Assembly (NCBI RefSeq): GCF_002699205.1
Contig: NZ_PABT01000037.1
Location: 24,031 to 88,030, forward strand
Origin: Allomuricauda sp.
Lineage (GTDB): Bacteria > Bacteroidota > Bacteroidia > Flavobacteriales > Flavobacteriaceae
Reading direction: 5' to 3'
DNA: 64,000 nucleotides
The position numbers and the translations under genes are program-made. Of this stretch, positions 20,098 to 30,359 are shown one piece after another; the stretch's first letter is position 1; each line of letters starts with the position of its first letter. The notes below the pieces were generated by a model. It did not search any database. It was not told the DNA's origin and saw only the letters and a list, made by a program, of their open reading frames with translations.

Positions 20098-21174
20098 ATG
20101 AAACCTAAAATGACACTTAAAAAGATAGCTTCGGAGTTGGGGCTTTCCATTTCAACGGTATCAAAAGCACTCAAGGACAATAAGGACATAAGCAAGGAGA
20201 ACCGTGAAAAAGTGCAGGCATTTGCCAGATTCTACAACTATAGGCCCAATAGCATAGCCTTGAGCCTTAAAAACAAAAAAACCAAAACCATTGGCGTCAT
20301 CATCCCAGAAATAGTGCACCACTATTTTGCCAAGGTCATTTCTGGTATTGAGGAAGTGGCAAACTCCAAAGAATACAACGTGATCATCGGGGTAACCAAT
20401 GAATCCTACAACAAGGAGACCATCAACATGGAGATGCTCGTGAATGGCAGCATTGATGGGTTTATCATATCACTCTCCAAACAAACCCTACAAAAAAAAG
20501 ATTACAGCCACCTTCAAGAAACCATAAACCAGAACATCCCAATTGTAATGTTCGACAGGGTGGTCGACGAAATTCCAAGTGACAAAATAATTATTAACGA
20601 CCGGGAAGCGGGTCGCATGGCGGTTCAAAAACTCATTGATGAAGGCCGTAGAAAAATTCTATTGCTCACCACCAAAGACTACCTCCACATAGGCAGACTC
20701 AGAACCGAAGGCTACCGTGATGCCCTTGCCGCCAACAATATTCCATACAATGAGGAGTTGATTGTACGCATTGGAGAACTGGGGGACTCCGATGAGGACC
20801 AAAAAATCCTGGAGGACCGAATCAATAAAATTTTTGAACACCATCCAGATATTGACGGTATATTCGGGGTAAATGAAATCTATGCCATTACGGCGTTGAA
20901 TGTGGCAAGAGCAAGGGGAATCGAGGTCCCAGAACAAATTTCTGTCATCGGTTTTTCAGATGGAATACTTTCCAAATGTGCTAGGCCACACCTTACAACC
21001 ATAAGTCAACATGGTTTCCAAATGGGAGCCATTGCCGCAAAAACCCTTATCAACAGATTGGAAAAAATGGATGAGGGTGAGCAAGTAAATTATAGCACCC
21101 AAGTGGTGAAAACCGAGCTTATTCTTCGTGATTCCACCTTGAACAATATGAAATCAGAAAAGCAAACCTCATGA
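20098..21174 (+). CDS. LacI-family transcriptional regulator of the alpha-glucan locus
   Basis: 358-residue LacI/GalR regulator. Residues 4-58 are the HTH and hinge (MTLKKIASELGLSISTVSKAL, YRPNSIALSL), followed by the periplasmic-binding-protein-like effector domain (TIGVIIPEIVHHYFAKVISGIE, GIFGVNEIYAITALNVARARG, ISVIGFSDG). It lies between the divergent susCD operon and the MFS-GH65-GH13 arm, so it most likely senses maltose or a maltodextrin-derived sugar and controls both; in other Flavobacteria such loci carry a LacI-type regulator where Bacteroides uses SusR. Effector and whether it activates or represses are not visible. Confidence 0.92.
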   Translation: MKPKMTLKKIASELGLSISTVSKALKDNKDISKENREKVQAFARFYNYRPNSIALSLKNKKTKTIGVIIPEIVHHYFAKVISGIEEVANSKEYNVIIGVTNESYNKETINMEMLVNGSIDGFIISLSKQTLQKKDYSHLQETINQNIPIVMFDRVVDEIPSDKIIINDREAGRMAVQKLIDEGRRKILLLTTKDYLHIGRLRTEGYRDALAANNIPYNEELIVRIGELGDSDEDQKILEDRINKIFEHHPDIDGIFGVNEIYAITALNVARARGIEVPEQISVIGFSDGILSKCARPHLTTISQHGFQMGAIAAKTLINRLEKMDEGEQVNYSTQVVKTELILRDSTLNNMKSEKQTS

Positions 21175-21203
21175 TGGTTGAATGTAGTTTATGTAAAAAA
21201 ATA

Positions 21204-21212
21204 TATCTTTGC
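21204..21212 (+). promoter_or_regulatory. -7 box upstream of the MFS transporter gene
   Basis: TATCTTTGC matches TAnnTTTG plus the frequent following C. A TTG at 21178-21180 is a little too far (23 bp) to be an ideal -33. The string GTCAACGCTTATATT directly downstream could hold a regulator. Confidence 0.45.
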
Positions 21213-21298
21213 CATAGTCAACGCTTATATTTTACTTCCCGGTAAATAATTGTTGAACAGATAGCCTGTTCCAATTTTGAAATCAACACACAATTACA

Positions 21299-22651
21299 AT
21301 GTTTCAAAAGCGTCGATTAAGCTTCTGGGAAATCTGGAACCTCAGTTTTGGATTTCTTGGGATCCAAATGGGCTTTGCCCTACAGAATGCCAATGCCAGT
21401 AGAATTCTCCAAAGTTTTGGTGCCAATGTACACGAACTTTCCTGGTTCTGGATCGTGGCACCGCTCACCGGACTAATTGTACAACCCATTATTGGCTATT
21501 ACAGTGATAAAACGTGGACACGGCTAGGTCGTCGACGGCCTTATTTTCTCACTGGTGCCCTACTGGCATCTTTGGGACTCATTCTTATGCCCAATGCGGA
21601 TATGTTCACCGCATATTTACCCTCCCTTTGGGTCGGTGCGGGTATGCTCATGGTCATGGACGCCTCCTTCAATGTTGCCATGGAACCATTTAGAGCTTTG
21701 ATTGCGGATGTATTGCCCTCAGATCAAAGAACATTGGGTTACAGTGTTCAAACCATTCTAATTGGCATAGGTGCAGTCATTGGTTCCTGGTTGCCCTACG
21801 CCCTGACAAATTGGATTGGAATCAGCAACACTGCAGCGGCGGGAGAGGGACCATTGAACCTGTTGTTATCTTTTGTAATAGGAGCTTTGGTTCTGGTAGG
21901 CAGTGTCGCCGTAACTGTTTTCACTACAAAAGAGTACACTCCAGAGGAAATGGCATTGCTAAATCAAACTGGAAAAATTAAGGAACCGGAACGCACCACG
22001 GGTGGTCTCATGGACATCTTTACCGATTTTGCCACCATGCCAAAGACCATGAAACAGTTAAGCTGGGTTCAATTTTTTTCTTGGTTTGGGCTTTTTGGCC
22101 TATGGGTATTTGCCACTCCCGCCATTGCGGAACATATTTATGGACTGGACCCCAATAACAGCCAGAGTCCCGCATATCAGGATGCTGGAGATTGGGTAGG
22201 TATCTTGTTCGGCGTGTACAACGGTGTTTCAGCTATTTTCGCCTTTTTCCTACCTGCCATTGCAAAAAAAATGGGGCGCAAAAAAACCCACAGCATATCA
22301 TTGGCCATAGGTGCACTTGGATTTTTATCCATTTATATTATGCCCAATGAAAATTGGCTTATACTCTCCATGATCGGAATTGGAATCGCATGGGCCAGTA
22401 TTTTGGCGATGCCCTATGCTATTTTGGCAGGAGCCATACCATCACAGAAAATGGGGGTTTATATGGGGATCTTCAACTTTTTTATTGTAATCCCGCAAAT
22501 TGTAAATGCCTTGATTGGTGGGCCAATAGTAAAACATCTTTATAATGGGCAGCCCATTTATGCTTTGGTAACGAGCGGTGTGGCCTTTTTGATTGCCGCA
22601 CTATTGGTATTGAAGGTAGAGGATGTTGACGATAAAGAACCCGTAATATAA
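21299..22651 (+). CDS. MFS sugar transporter (maltose/maltodextrin, SLC45/GPH-like)
   Basis: 450-residue inner-membrane transporter with twelve predicted helices. The loop after helix 2 reads IGYYSDKTWTRLGRRRPYFLTGA, an RxGRRxP motif typical of SLC45-like and GPH-type sugar symporters, and MEPFRALIADVLPSDQRTLGYS follows as in maltose transporters of flavobacterial loci. It is 125 bp after the lacI gene and 91 bp before GH65, so it should bring maltose into the cytoplasm for phosphorolysis. Substrate is inferred from neighbours. Confidence 0.88.
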   Translation: MFQKRRLSFWEIWNLSFGFLGIQMGFALQNANASRILQSFGANVHELSWFWIVAPLTGLIVQPIIGYYSDKTWTRLGRRRPYFLTGALLASLGLILMPNADMFTAYLPSLWVGAGMLMVMDASFNVAMEPFRALIADVLPSDQRTLGYSVQTILIGIGAVIGSWLPYALTNWIGISNTAAAGEGPLNLLLSFVIGALVLVGSVAVTVFTTKEYTPEEMALLNQTGKIKEPERTTGGLMDIFTDFATMPKTMKQLSWVQFFSWFGLFGLWVFATPAIAEHIYGLDPNNSQSPAYQDAGDWVGILFGVYNGVSAIFAFFLPAIAKKMGRKKTHSISLAIGALGFLSIYIMPNENWLILSMIGIGIAWASILAMPYAILAGAIPSQKMGVYMGIFNFFIVIPQIVNALIGGPIVKHLYNGQPIYALVTSGVAFLIAALLVLKVEDVDDKEPVI

Positions 22652-22741
22652 TTGAATTACCTATATTCCCGACCAAGCTAACTTACAGAAAAACAAACCC
22701 ATAGTATTCAAATTAACAAAAAACATCAGCAACTTTAAAAA

Positions 22742-25027
22742 ATGAATCAAGACTATATACAACCCAACCCATGGAGCATTATAGAAGAAGGATTTGACAA
22801 AGAACGCGTCAAATCTTCCGAGAGCCTTTTTAGCATCGGAAACGGGGCAATGGGACAACGGGCAAATTTTGAAGAATCCTATTCAGGGGACACTTTTCAA
22901 GGCAGCTATATTGCAGGTGTTTATTATCCCGACAAAACCCGTGTGGGATGGTGGAAAAATGGCTATCCAGAATACTTTGCCAAAGTATTGAATGCTCCAA
23001 ATTGGATCGGCATTGATGTTGGTATCAATGGAGAACCTTTGGATCTGGCTACCTGCACCAATATCAAAAATTTTAGGCGGGAACTCAATATGAAAGAAGG
23101 CTGGTACCGTAGAAATTTTACGGCAACCCTGCCAAACCAAATTGAAATAGAGGTTGTGGCAACCCGATTTTTGAGCTTGTCCCATGATGAAGTTGGGGCG
23201 ATCAAATTTGAGATCAGCCCAATCAATGCCGACGCGGAGATTCTTTTTAAACCATACATTGACTCGGGCATCACCAATGAAGACAGCAATTGGGACGATA
23301 AATTTTGGAATACCAAAAAGGTATCATCCGACAAAAACAGGGCTTTCATCGAATCCCATACCATGAAGACCCACTTCAACGTATGTACTTTTATGCAGGC
23401 CCATTTGGTCTACGGTGAAGATGTAGAGGTTGCACCCGATTTGGTCAGTACAAAAGAACTTTCTGTTGGTCTTGAATTCACCCAAAACGTCAAAAAAGGA
23501 GAAAAAGTAAGCCTTATCAAGTATGGAGGCTATACGGTAGACCGCAATCATGAAGCGAACAAATTGACGGATGCTGCAAATGAGGTACTTGACCAAGTTT
23601 CCTCATTAGGTTTTGACAGACTTCTGGAAGAACAGAAAAAAGCATGGGCACAAATCTGGGAAATGAGCGACATCAATATTGAGGGTGATGTAAAAGCACA
23701 GCAAGGCATTCGTTTCAATATCTTTCAGCTGAACCAAACCTATACCGGAACGGATTCCCGCTTAAACATTGGCCCCAAAGGATTTACCGGGGAAAAATAT
23801 GGAGGAAGCACGTATTGGGATACCGAGGCGTATTGCATTCCTTTTTATATGGCAACCAAAAACCAGGAAGTAGCACGAAAATTGCTAAAGTATCGCTACA
23901 ACCATTTAGAAAAAGCCATTGAGAACGCCGAAAAGTTAGGTTTTAAAAACGGTGCGGCACTCTATCCGATGGTCACCATGAACGGTGAGGAATGCCATAA
24001 CGAATGGGAAATCACTTTTGAGGAAATCCATAGAAATGGCGCAATTGCCTATGCCATTTTCAATTATACCCGGTATACCCAGGACTATACCTATATTCCA
24101 GAAATGGGATTGGAAGTCCTTATTGGAATCGCACGTTTTTGGCAACAAAGGGTCAATTGGTCCGCCCATCGCAACAAATATGTAATATTGGGCGTAACAG
24201 GACCTAATGAATATGAAAACAATGTGAACAATAACTGGTACACCAATTACATTGCCAAATGGTGTTTGGAATATGCTCTGGAACAATTGGAACATGTGCA
24301 ACAAGAATATCCAACCGATTATAAAAGAATCATAGAAAAAACCAAGCTGACAGCTAACGAGACAGACCTATGGAAAAAGGTGGCCGACCAAATGTACTTC
24401 CCCTACTCTGAAGAACATGGTATCTATTTACAGCAAGATGGCTTTTTGGACAAAGATTTGGTTCGAGTGGCCGACCTTGACCCAAAAGAACGTCCGATCA
24501 ACCAACATTGGAGCTGGGACCGCATCCTTCGCTCCCCATACATAAAACAAGCGGACACGCTACAGGGTTTTTACTTTTTTGAGGACCATTTTACCAATGA
24601 GGAACTGGAAAAACATTTTGACTTTTATGAGTCCTACACAGTTCACGAATCCTCACTTTCACCATGTGTACATGCGATACAGGCCGCAAAATTGGACCGA
24701 ATGGGCCAAGCTTATACTTTTTATTTGAGAACCTCCCGTTTGGATTTGGACGATTACAACAAAGAAGTGGAGGAAGGGCTGCATATTACCTCCATGGCAG
24801 GAACTTGGATGAGCATTGTGGAAGGTTTTGGAGGAATGCGGATAAAAGATGGAAAGCTTTGCTTTGCGCCAAAAATCCCCGAACAATGGGATATGTATTC
24901 CTTTAAAATCAATTTTAGGGACAGAATTTTAAAGGTAACTGTCACCCAAGACGGGGCTACTTTTAATATAGATCAAGGAGAACCATTGGAGATCATGGTC
25001 AATAATGAACCTGTAAACCTCAGCTGA
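22742..25027 (+). CDS. GH65 maltose phosphorylase
   Basis: 761-residue cytoplasmic glycoside hydrolase family 65 enzyme (no signal peptide). Expected reaction: maltose + phosphate to glucose + beta-glucose 1-phosphate. Domains: N-terminal beta-sandwich (1-270), helical linker, (alpha/alpha)6 barrel (about 320-690) and a C-terminal beta sheet. GVTGPNEYENNVNNN places the general acid at Glu490; GGSTYWDTEAY and NGEECHNEWEITFEEIHRNG are active-site segments of the family, the latter resembling maltose phosphorylase. Trehalose or kojibiose phosphorylases share the fold, so maltose is the best but not the only option. No beta-phosphoglucomutase gene lies beside it. Confidence 0.9.
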   Translation: MNQDYIQPNPWSIIEEGFDKERVKSSESLFSIGNGAMGQRANFEESYSGDTFQGSYIAGVYYPDKTRVGWWKNGYPEYFAKVLNAPNWIGIDVGINGEPLDLATCTNIKNFRRELNMKEGWYRRNFTATLPNQIEIEVVATRFLSLSHDEVGAIKFEISPINADAEILFKPYIDSGITNEDSNWDDKFWNTKKVSSDKNRAFIESHTMKTHFNVCTFMQAHLVYGEDVEVAPDLVSTKELSVGLEFTQNVKKGEKVSLIKYGGYTVDRNHEANKLTDAANEVLDQVSSLGFDRLLEEQKKAWAQIWEMSDINIEGDVKAQQGIRFNIFQLNQTYTGTDSRLNIGPKGFTGEKYGGSTYWDTEAYCIPFYMATKNQEVARKLLKYRYNHLEKAIENAEKLGFKNGAALYPMVTMNGEECHNEWEITFEEIHRNGAIAYAIFNYTRYTQDYTYIPEMGLEVLIGIARFWQQRVNWSAHRNKYVILGVTGPNEYENNVNNNWYTNYIAKWCLEYALEQLEHVQQEYPTDYKRIIEKTKLTANETDLWKKVADQMYFPYSEEHGIYLQQDGFLDKDLVRVADLDPKERPINQHWSWDRILRSPYIKQADTLQGFYFFEDHFTNEELEKHFDFYESYTVHESSLSPCVHAIQAAKLDRMGQAYTFYLRTSRLDLDDYNKEVEEGLHITSMAGTWMSIVEGFGGMRIKDGKLCFAPKIPEQWDMYSFKINFRDRILKVTVTQDGATFNIDQGEPLEIMVNNEPVNLS

Positions 25028-25070
25028 ACATTCGCTACATAACACTGTTTTAACCACTAGAAAAACATCC

Positions 25071-26930
25071 ATGAAAAAATTGATGATCTTTCTTTTCTTG
25101 GCCGTAAGCGCAAATATATTTGGCCAAGTAGAACGCATTGAGCCACCATATTGGTGGGCCGGAATGAAGCAAACCGAATTGGAACTCTTGGTCTATGGGG
25201 ATAACATCAGTGACCTACAACCCGAGTTTTCAGGTGACATTACCATCAAAAAGGTAGTGAAAGTGGAAAATCCCAATTATTTATTTGTAACGGTCGATAC
25301 GGATGGAACACCCCCGGGAACACAAACTTTATCCTTTAAAAAAGGACGTAAAATAGTGGACTCCTTGGATTATGAATTCAAATCCCGCAGGGAAAATTCC
25401 GATCAGAGAAAAGGTTTTGATTCATCGGATGTCATTTATCTCTTAATGCCCGACCGATTTGCCAACGGGGACCCCTCAAACGACAGTACTCCGGGAACCA
25501 TTGAAAAAGCAAACAGGAAGCACCAAGGAGGTAGGCATGGTGGCGATATCCAAGGAATCATAGATCATCTGGACTATATCCACGAACTAGGGGCTACCAC
25601 GCTCTGGAGCACACCTCTCACCTTGGACAACGAAAAAGTATATTCGTACCACGGATATGCCTGTAGCGATCTTTATAAAATTGATCCCAGATACGGTTCC
25701 AACGAAGATTTTGCAAGACTTTCCGCGGAACTGCACAAGCGGGATATGAAGCACATAATGGATTTTGTCCCAAACCATTGGGGACTGAGCCATTGGTTGA
25801 TTCAAGATTTACCATCGCAAGACTGGATACACTATTGGGAAGGTGGTGAAAACGGCTTTAAACGAAGTAACTATATCCAAACCACCCAGTTTGACCCCTA
25901 TGCTTCGGAAATTGATGCCAAAGGGTGCATGGATGGCTGGTTCGATTACACCATGCCGGACATGAACGAAAAAAACCCCATGCTTATCACCTACCTTGTC
26001 CAAAATGCGATTTGGTGGATAGAAAGCGGGGATTTGGACGGAATCCGTGTTGATACCTACCCATACAATGATAAGGAAGGAATCACCGAATGGGTGACCC
26101 GTGTTATGGAAGAATATCCCAACTTTAATATTATGGGAGAAATTTTTATGCACGAAACAGCCCATATCGCCTATTGGCAAAAAGACAGTAAGGTTGGGGC
26201 CATTCAAGGTTTCAACTCCAATTTGCCTACGGTAATGGATTTTCCCCTCCACGATATCTTAACACAGGTTTTCAATGAGGACGAACAAAACTGGGGTGAT
26301 GGCGTATATCGGATTTACGATCATTTGACCAAGGATTTCCTATACCCCAACATCAATAACCTATTGATCAAAATGGGGAACCATGACGTAAACCGAATCA
26401 ATCAGGAATTCAACGGGGATATTGCAAAATATAAATTGGCCCTTACTTTGATATCCACCCTTAGGGGCATTCCACAAATCTACTATGGTGATGAAATTGG
26501 GATGTTGGGCGACAAAAGCAAAGGTGATGGTGATATTCGTCGGGATTTCCCAGGGGGGTGGCCCGGTGATGTTCAAAATGCCTTTACTGCCGATGGAAGG
26601 ACCAACAAACAAAAGGAGTACCATGATTTCACCAAAAAGCTATTGAACTGGCGAAAAGGCAAAGAAACCGTTCATTTTGGCAAAACCCTTCATTTTTCTC
26701 CCGTGAACAATGTTTATGTATACTTTAGATATCTGCCAAACAGACCAGATCAAACCGTGATGGTGGTATTGAACAATTCCGACAAAGACCAAAAAATTGA
26801 ACTTGATAGGTTTTCCGAGGGTATCCAGGGAAACAAAAAAGGATTGGAAATTATTTCCGGCATGGAATACGATATGGATCAAACCTTGGAAATTGGGGCC
26901 AAAACCGGATTTGTTTTTGAGTTATACTAA
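25071..26930 (+). CDS. GH13 periplasmic alpha-amylase / neopullulanase (SusA-like)
   Basis: 619 residues with a signal peptide ending NIFGQ. Residues 20-105 are a cyclomaltodextrinase-type N-terminal domain (RIEPPYWWAGMKQTELELLV); the GH13 barrel follows (IYLLMPDRFANGD). Catalytic residues: nucleophile Asp328 (LDGIRVDTYPY), acid/base Glu357 (NIMGEIFM), Asp439 (MGNHDVNR). A C-terminal beta domain ends the protein. There is no T9SS tail or lipobox, so it should work in the periplasm on imported oligosaccharides, like Bacteroides SusA. Last gene of the plus-strand arm, 43 bp after GH65. Confidence 0.92.
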   Translation: MKKLMIFLFLAVSANIFGQVERIEPPYWWAGMKQTELELLVYGDNISDLQPEFSGDITIKKVVKVENPNYLFVTVDTDGTPPGTQTLSFKKGRKIVDSLDYEFKSRRENSDQRKGFDSSDVIYLLMPDRFANGDPSNDSTPGTIEKANRKHQGGRHGGDIQGIIDHLDYIHELGATTLWSTPLTLDNEKVYSYHGYACSDLYKIDPRYGSNEDFARLSAELHKRDMKHIMDFVPNHWGLSHWLIQDLPSQDWIHYWEGGENGFKRSNYIQTTQFDPYASEIDAKGCMDGWFDYTMPDMNEKNPMLITYLVQNAIWWIESGDLDGIRVDTYPYNDKEGITEWVTRVMEEYPNFNIMGEIFMHETAHIAYWQKDSKVGAIQGFNSNLPTVMDFPLHDILTQVFNEDEQNWGDGVYRIYDHLTKDFLYPNINNLLIKMGNHDVNRINQEFNGDIAKYKLALTLISTLRGIPQIYYGDEIGMLGDKSKGDGDIRRDFPGGWPGDVQNAFTADGRTNKQKEYHDFTKKLLNWRKGKETVHFGKTLHFSPVNNVYVYFRYLPNRPDQTVMVVLNNSDKDQKIELDRFSEGIQGNKKGLEIISGMEYDMDQTLEIGAKTGFVFELY

Positions 26931-27044
26931 TCCCAGTTGCGCCCGGTTATCTAAACACGCTAAGGGAATTTCAACTAATATTCCGGAAAATCCTATCTAT
27001 CATAAAGTATTAGGATTAATTTTAGCCCAAACAAAAATTATATT

Positions 27045-27749
27045 ATGAAAAAATTCTTGCTATGCTTTTTAGCAATACAACTTGCAGGATGTGCGGAATT
27101 GCAACAAGTTGTAAACCAATTGCCCCAAGGAACAACAACCATAGGAAACGACCAAATCGCACAAGGATTGCGGGAGGCCCTGAACATGGGAATTGAAAAA
27201 CAAGTGGAAAAACTTACCAGTGAAAACGGGTTTTATAAGAACGAACTGGTAAAGATCCTACTCCCCGAGGAACTACAAAAGGTTGATAAGACCTTACGGG
27301 ACATAGGGCTGTCCAGTTTGGCGGACGAAGGTTTGAAAATAATAAACCGTGCTGCTGAAGATGCCGTAGGTGAGGCCACACCAATTTTTGTTGATGCCGT
27401 TAAAGGAATTACCTTCAACGATGCCAAACAAATCCTTTTGGGAAATGACAATGCTGCTACCCAGTATTTAGAGCAAGCCACCAAGACCCAATTATATGAT
27501 AAGTTCAACCCCATCATCAAGAATTCGTTTCAAAAAGTAGGTGCCGACCAAATCTGGAGCAACATTATTACCAAGTACAACAACCTACCCTTGACCAATG
27601 ATGTGAATCCAGATTTAACCGATTACACGACCAACGAAGCTTTGGAAGGAGTTTTCACCATGATCGCTTTGGAAGAAAAGGAAATTAGGACAAAAGCTTC
27701 ATCAAGGACAACAGATTTGTTAAAAAAGGTGTTCGCCCTTCAGGATTAA
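27045..27749 (+). CDS. DUF4197 lipoprotein
   Basis: 234-residue exported protein of the DUF4197 family: lipoprotein-type signal (LAIQLAGCAEL, Cys16) followed by an all-helical domain with the family's characteristic repeating pattern (IAQGLREALNMGIEKQVEKL, GLSSLADEGLKIINRAAEDAV, FVDAVKGITFNDAKQILLG, NLPLTNDVNPDLTDYTTNEALEGVF). Function of the family is unknown. It is 114 bp after the GH13 gene and might still be in that transcript, but the family is not glycan-related and is common as a single gene. Confidence 0.85.
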   Translation: MKKFLLCFLAIQLAGCAELQQVVNQLPQGTTTIGNDQIAQGLREALNMGIEKQVEKLTSENGFYKNELVKILLPEELQKVDKTLRDIGLSSLADEGLKIINRAAEDAVGEATPIFVDAVKGITFNDAKQILLGNDNAATQYLEQATKTQLYDKFNPIIKNSFQKVGADQIWSNIITKYNNLPLTNDVNPDLTDYTTNEALEGVFTMIALEEKEIRTKASSRTTDLLKKVFALQD

Positions 27750-27920
27750 TCATAATTTTTTGACAATACCACAATAAGTTAAAACCTTAAACGTTATAAA
27801 CTCAATAATTAAGAATAATTATAACAAAATCCTAAAGTTAAATTAACCTTGACCTGAAGGTTAAACTTGATTTTTGTACAAGTTATCTGAGTTAGCATTT
27901 TTTTGAGTTAGTTAGTTTAA

Positions 27921-27950
27921 AAACCGGTGAAGTTCACCGGTTTTTGTTTT
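27921..27950 (+). terminator. Terminator hairpin with possible small RNA upstream
   Basis: AAACCGGTG (27921-27929) pairs with CACCGGTTT (27935-27943) and is followed by TTTTTGTTTT. It lies 170 bp after the DUF4197 stop and is preceded by TTTTTGAGTTAGTTAGTTT. The 27750-28151 stretch holds no other gene that I can support. Confidence 0.75.
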
Positions 27951-28122
27951 CCGCATCTTCGGTAAAGCCATACAAACGAGATTCTTTGAGGCACGTTAAT
28001 TTTGCCCTAACGAAATGTAAGGTAATTCATCAGATTAACCCGGATTCGTTAAATTTTAGATAAATAACCTGATTTATAGATGAATACCCACATCGTCGTA
28101 ATCCATCAGGCCGTTTTGAACG

Positions 28123-28131
28123 TATCTTTGC
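28123..28131 (+). promoter_or_regulatory. -7 box of the small gene at 28152
   Basis: TATCTTTGC, exact TAnnTTTG plus C, ends 20 bp before the ATG. No TTG at the -33 distance. Confidence 0.5.
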
Positions 28132-28151
28132 TATAACGAATCTTGAGAGCT

Positions 28152-28346
28152 ATGAACAATCAATATTGCAAAGTTGGATCAGTCACACCAATAACCGGCC
28201 TGAGTCAAGCAGCAACCGTTTTGGAGGTAATGCACAACAATTTTATGGAAAAAGCTGCCAACGTTTCTGGCAAGGATAGCCAATTAGGTGAATTCTTTAA
28301 AAGAAAAGCGCAAAATATTAAAAAGGTTTTGGAAAGTTTGTCCTAA
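28152..28346 (+). CDS. Small conserved-looking hypothetical protein
   Basis: 64 residues from ATG 28152 (a TTG at 28143 is less likely). Soluble, one predicted long helix pair (SQAATVLEVMHNNFMEKAANV, LGEFFKRKAQNIKKVLESL), one Cys, no signal peptide. Own -7 box directly upstream; convergent with pyrF with only 3 bp between stops. I do not recognise a function. Confidence 0.55.
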   Translation: MNNQYCKVGSVTPITGLSQAATVLEVMHNNFMEKAANVSGKDSQLGEFFKRKAQNIKKVLESLS

Positions 28347-28349
28347 ACT

Positions 28350-29171
28350 TTAAACAAGTTTTTCTATTTCAATTTCCATTTCCTGCTGCATTTCCTGTGC
28401 CTTTTTCGCAGCTGTTTCTGCAAAATCCATTCCCGTTGAAGCGTACAAAATACCTCTGGAGGAGTTGACCAACAAACCTACATCTTTGGTAATTCCATAT
28501 TTACAGACTTCTTGCAAACTTCCGCCTTGTGCACCAACACCGGGCACCAACAAAAAACTTTCGGGGATAATTTCCCTGATATCCTCAAGATAAGAAGCCT
28601 TTGTGGCCCCTACGACATACATCAATCTTTCAGCTCCTTTATAGGTTTTTGACACGGACAGCACTTCTTTGTACAATTCATGGCCGTCAACGTTCTTGGT
28701 CTGAAAATCAAAAGCACCTTGGTTGGAAGTCAAGGCCAATAAAATGGTATGTTTATCCTCGAATTCCAAAAAGGGTTCAACCGAATCCTTTCCCATATAA
28801 GGTGCGATGGTGATGGAATCAAACTCCAAGGTCTCAAAAAACGCCTTGGCATACCGAGTGGATGTATTGCCTATATCACCTCGTTTAGCATCCGCTATCG
28901 TGAACATTTCCGGATAATTTGCGTTCAAATATTCCATGGTCCGCTCCAAGGATTTCCAACCTTGCAGACCATAGGCCTCATAGAAAGCGATATTAGGTTT
29001 GTAGGCCACACAAAAAGGATGTGTGGCATCGATTATGGCTTTGTTGAAGGCAAAAATAGGATCCTCTTCTTTTAGAAGATGTTCCGGAATTTTATCCAAA
29101 TCCGTGTCCAGACCAACACAGAGGAACGATTTTTTTTGACGGATTTGCGCAACTAAATCTTCTATTTTCAT
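28350..29171 (-). CDS. pyrF: Orotidine 5'-phosphate decarboxylase (type 2)
   Basis: Last step of UMP synthesis, decarboxylating OMP. 273 residues, the longer class of PyrF. Visible landmarks: [30 protein letters not shown], the catalytic [11 protein letters not shown] motif (Asp-Lys pair with Asp), and [23 protein letters not shown] phosphate-binding loops. It follows prfA on the same strand with a 43-bp gap and is probably co-transcribed. Confidence 0.95.
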   Translation of the reverse strand: MKIEDLVAQIRQKKSFLCVGLDTDLDKIPEHLLKEEDPIFAFNKAIIDATHPFCVAYKPNIAFYEAYGLQGWKSLERTMEYLNANYPEMFTIADAKRGDIGNTSTRYAKAFFETLEFDSITIAPYMGKDSVEPFLEFEDKHTILLALTSNQGAFDFQTKNVDGHELYKEVLSVSKTYKGAERLMYVVGATKASYLEDIREIIPESFLLVPGVGAQGGSLQEVCKYGITKDVGLLVNSSRGILYASTGMDFAETAAKKAQEMQQEMEIEIEKLV

Positions 29172-29214
29172 TTAAAATGGTTCTCGGACCTTACTCGAAC
29201 TTATAACTGACCGT

Positions 29215-30291
29215 TTAAAATATCTCTGACGCTTCTTTAAGCTTTTCAGTGTTTTCCACCAACATCAATTCATCAATTATTTTTTGAATATCGCCATTCA
29301 TAATATTTTGCAGATCATATAGCGTAAGGCCTATTCTGTGGTCCGTAACCCTTCCTTGCGGATAGTTGTAGGTACGGATTTTGGCCGAACGGTCGCCACT
29401 GCTTACTTGCGAATTACGCTTGGCGGCATCCTCAGCCTGTTTTTTGGCCAATTCCATATCGTACAAACGTGAACGAAGCACCTTAAAAGCCTTGTCCTTG
29501 TTCTTGTGCTGTGACTTTTCATCCTGACATTGGGCAACAATACCAGTTGGTTCGTGGGTCAAACGTACAGCAGAGTAGGTAGTGTTCACAGATTGCCCAC
29601 CAGGTCCCGAGGAACAGAAATAATCTATCCGCACGTCCTTCGGGTCTATCTGAACATCAAATTCCTCCGCTTCGGGAATCACCATGACGGTAGCCGCACT
29701 GGTGTGCACCCTACCTTGGGTCTCGGTCTGTGGCACACGTTGTACCCGGTGCACCCCTGCTTCAAACTTAAGGGTCCCGTAGACATCTTCACCATTTACC
29801 TCGAAATGGATTTCCTTATAACCACCACTGGTTCCCTCGTTCAAATCGATAACATTGGTCTTCCAACCTTTGGATTCACAATATTTGGTGTACATACGGA
29901 ACAAATCGCCCGCAAAAATACTGGCCTCGTCCCCTCCGGTTCCTGCCCTGATCTCCATCACCACGTTCTTTTCATCTTCGGGGTCTTTGGGAATCAACAA
30001 CAATTTTATTTCTTCTTCCAATTTGGGCAAGGCACTCTTGGCCTCATCCAATTGCATCTTGGCCATTTCCAACATTTCGGTGTCGCTGCCATCGGCAATG
30101 ATCTCCTCAGCTTCCTTAATATTGTTGGTAAGGGTTATATATTCGTCGCGTTTGTCGCTGAGCAATTTTAAATCCTTGTACTCCTTGTTCAGCTTCACGT
30201 ACCTTTTTTGGTCCGCAATAATATCGGGTTGTATGATAAGGTCCGAAACCTCATCAAAACGCTGTTTTACTATGTTGAGTTTGTCTAGCAT
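29215..30291 (-). CDS. prfA: Peptide chain release factor 1
   Basis: Class I release factor reading UAA/UAG. 358 residues, normal length. The peptidyl-tRNA hydrolysis motif GGQ is in [20 protein letters not shown], and the codon-recognition PxT tripeptide is PQT in [20 protein letters not shown]. The N-terminal coiled domain ([15 protein letters not shown]) and C-terminal [18 protein letters not shown] are complete. First of two genes before pyrF. Confidence 0.96.
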   Translation of the reverse strand: MLDKLNIVKQRFDEVSDLIIQPDIIADQKRYVKLNKEYKDLKLLSDKRDEYITLTNNIKEAEEIIADGSDTEMLEMAKMQLDEAKSALPKLEEEIKLLLIPKDPEDEKNVVMEIRAGTGGDEASIFAGDLFRMYTKYCESKGWKTNVIDLNEGTSGGYKEIHFEVNGEDVYGTLKFEAGVHRVQRVPQTETQGRVHTSAATVMVIPEAEEFDVQIDPKDVRIDYFCSSGPGGQSVNTTYSAVRLTHEPTGIVAQCQDEKSQHKNKDKAFKVLRSRLYDMELAKKQAEDAAKRNSQVSSGDRSAKIRTYNYPQGRVTDHRIGLTLYDLQNIMNGDIQKIIDELMLVENTEKLKEASEIF

Positions 30292-30359
30292 AAATCAATC
30301 CTCCTAATGGAATGCGAATTTACGATTTTTTAGTTGGATTATTTTCCAATAAGAAAAGC

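Noticed and set aside
29530..30171. A 213-codon plus-strand frame
   Set aside because: Antisense to prfA, which is certain.
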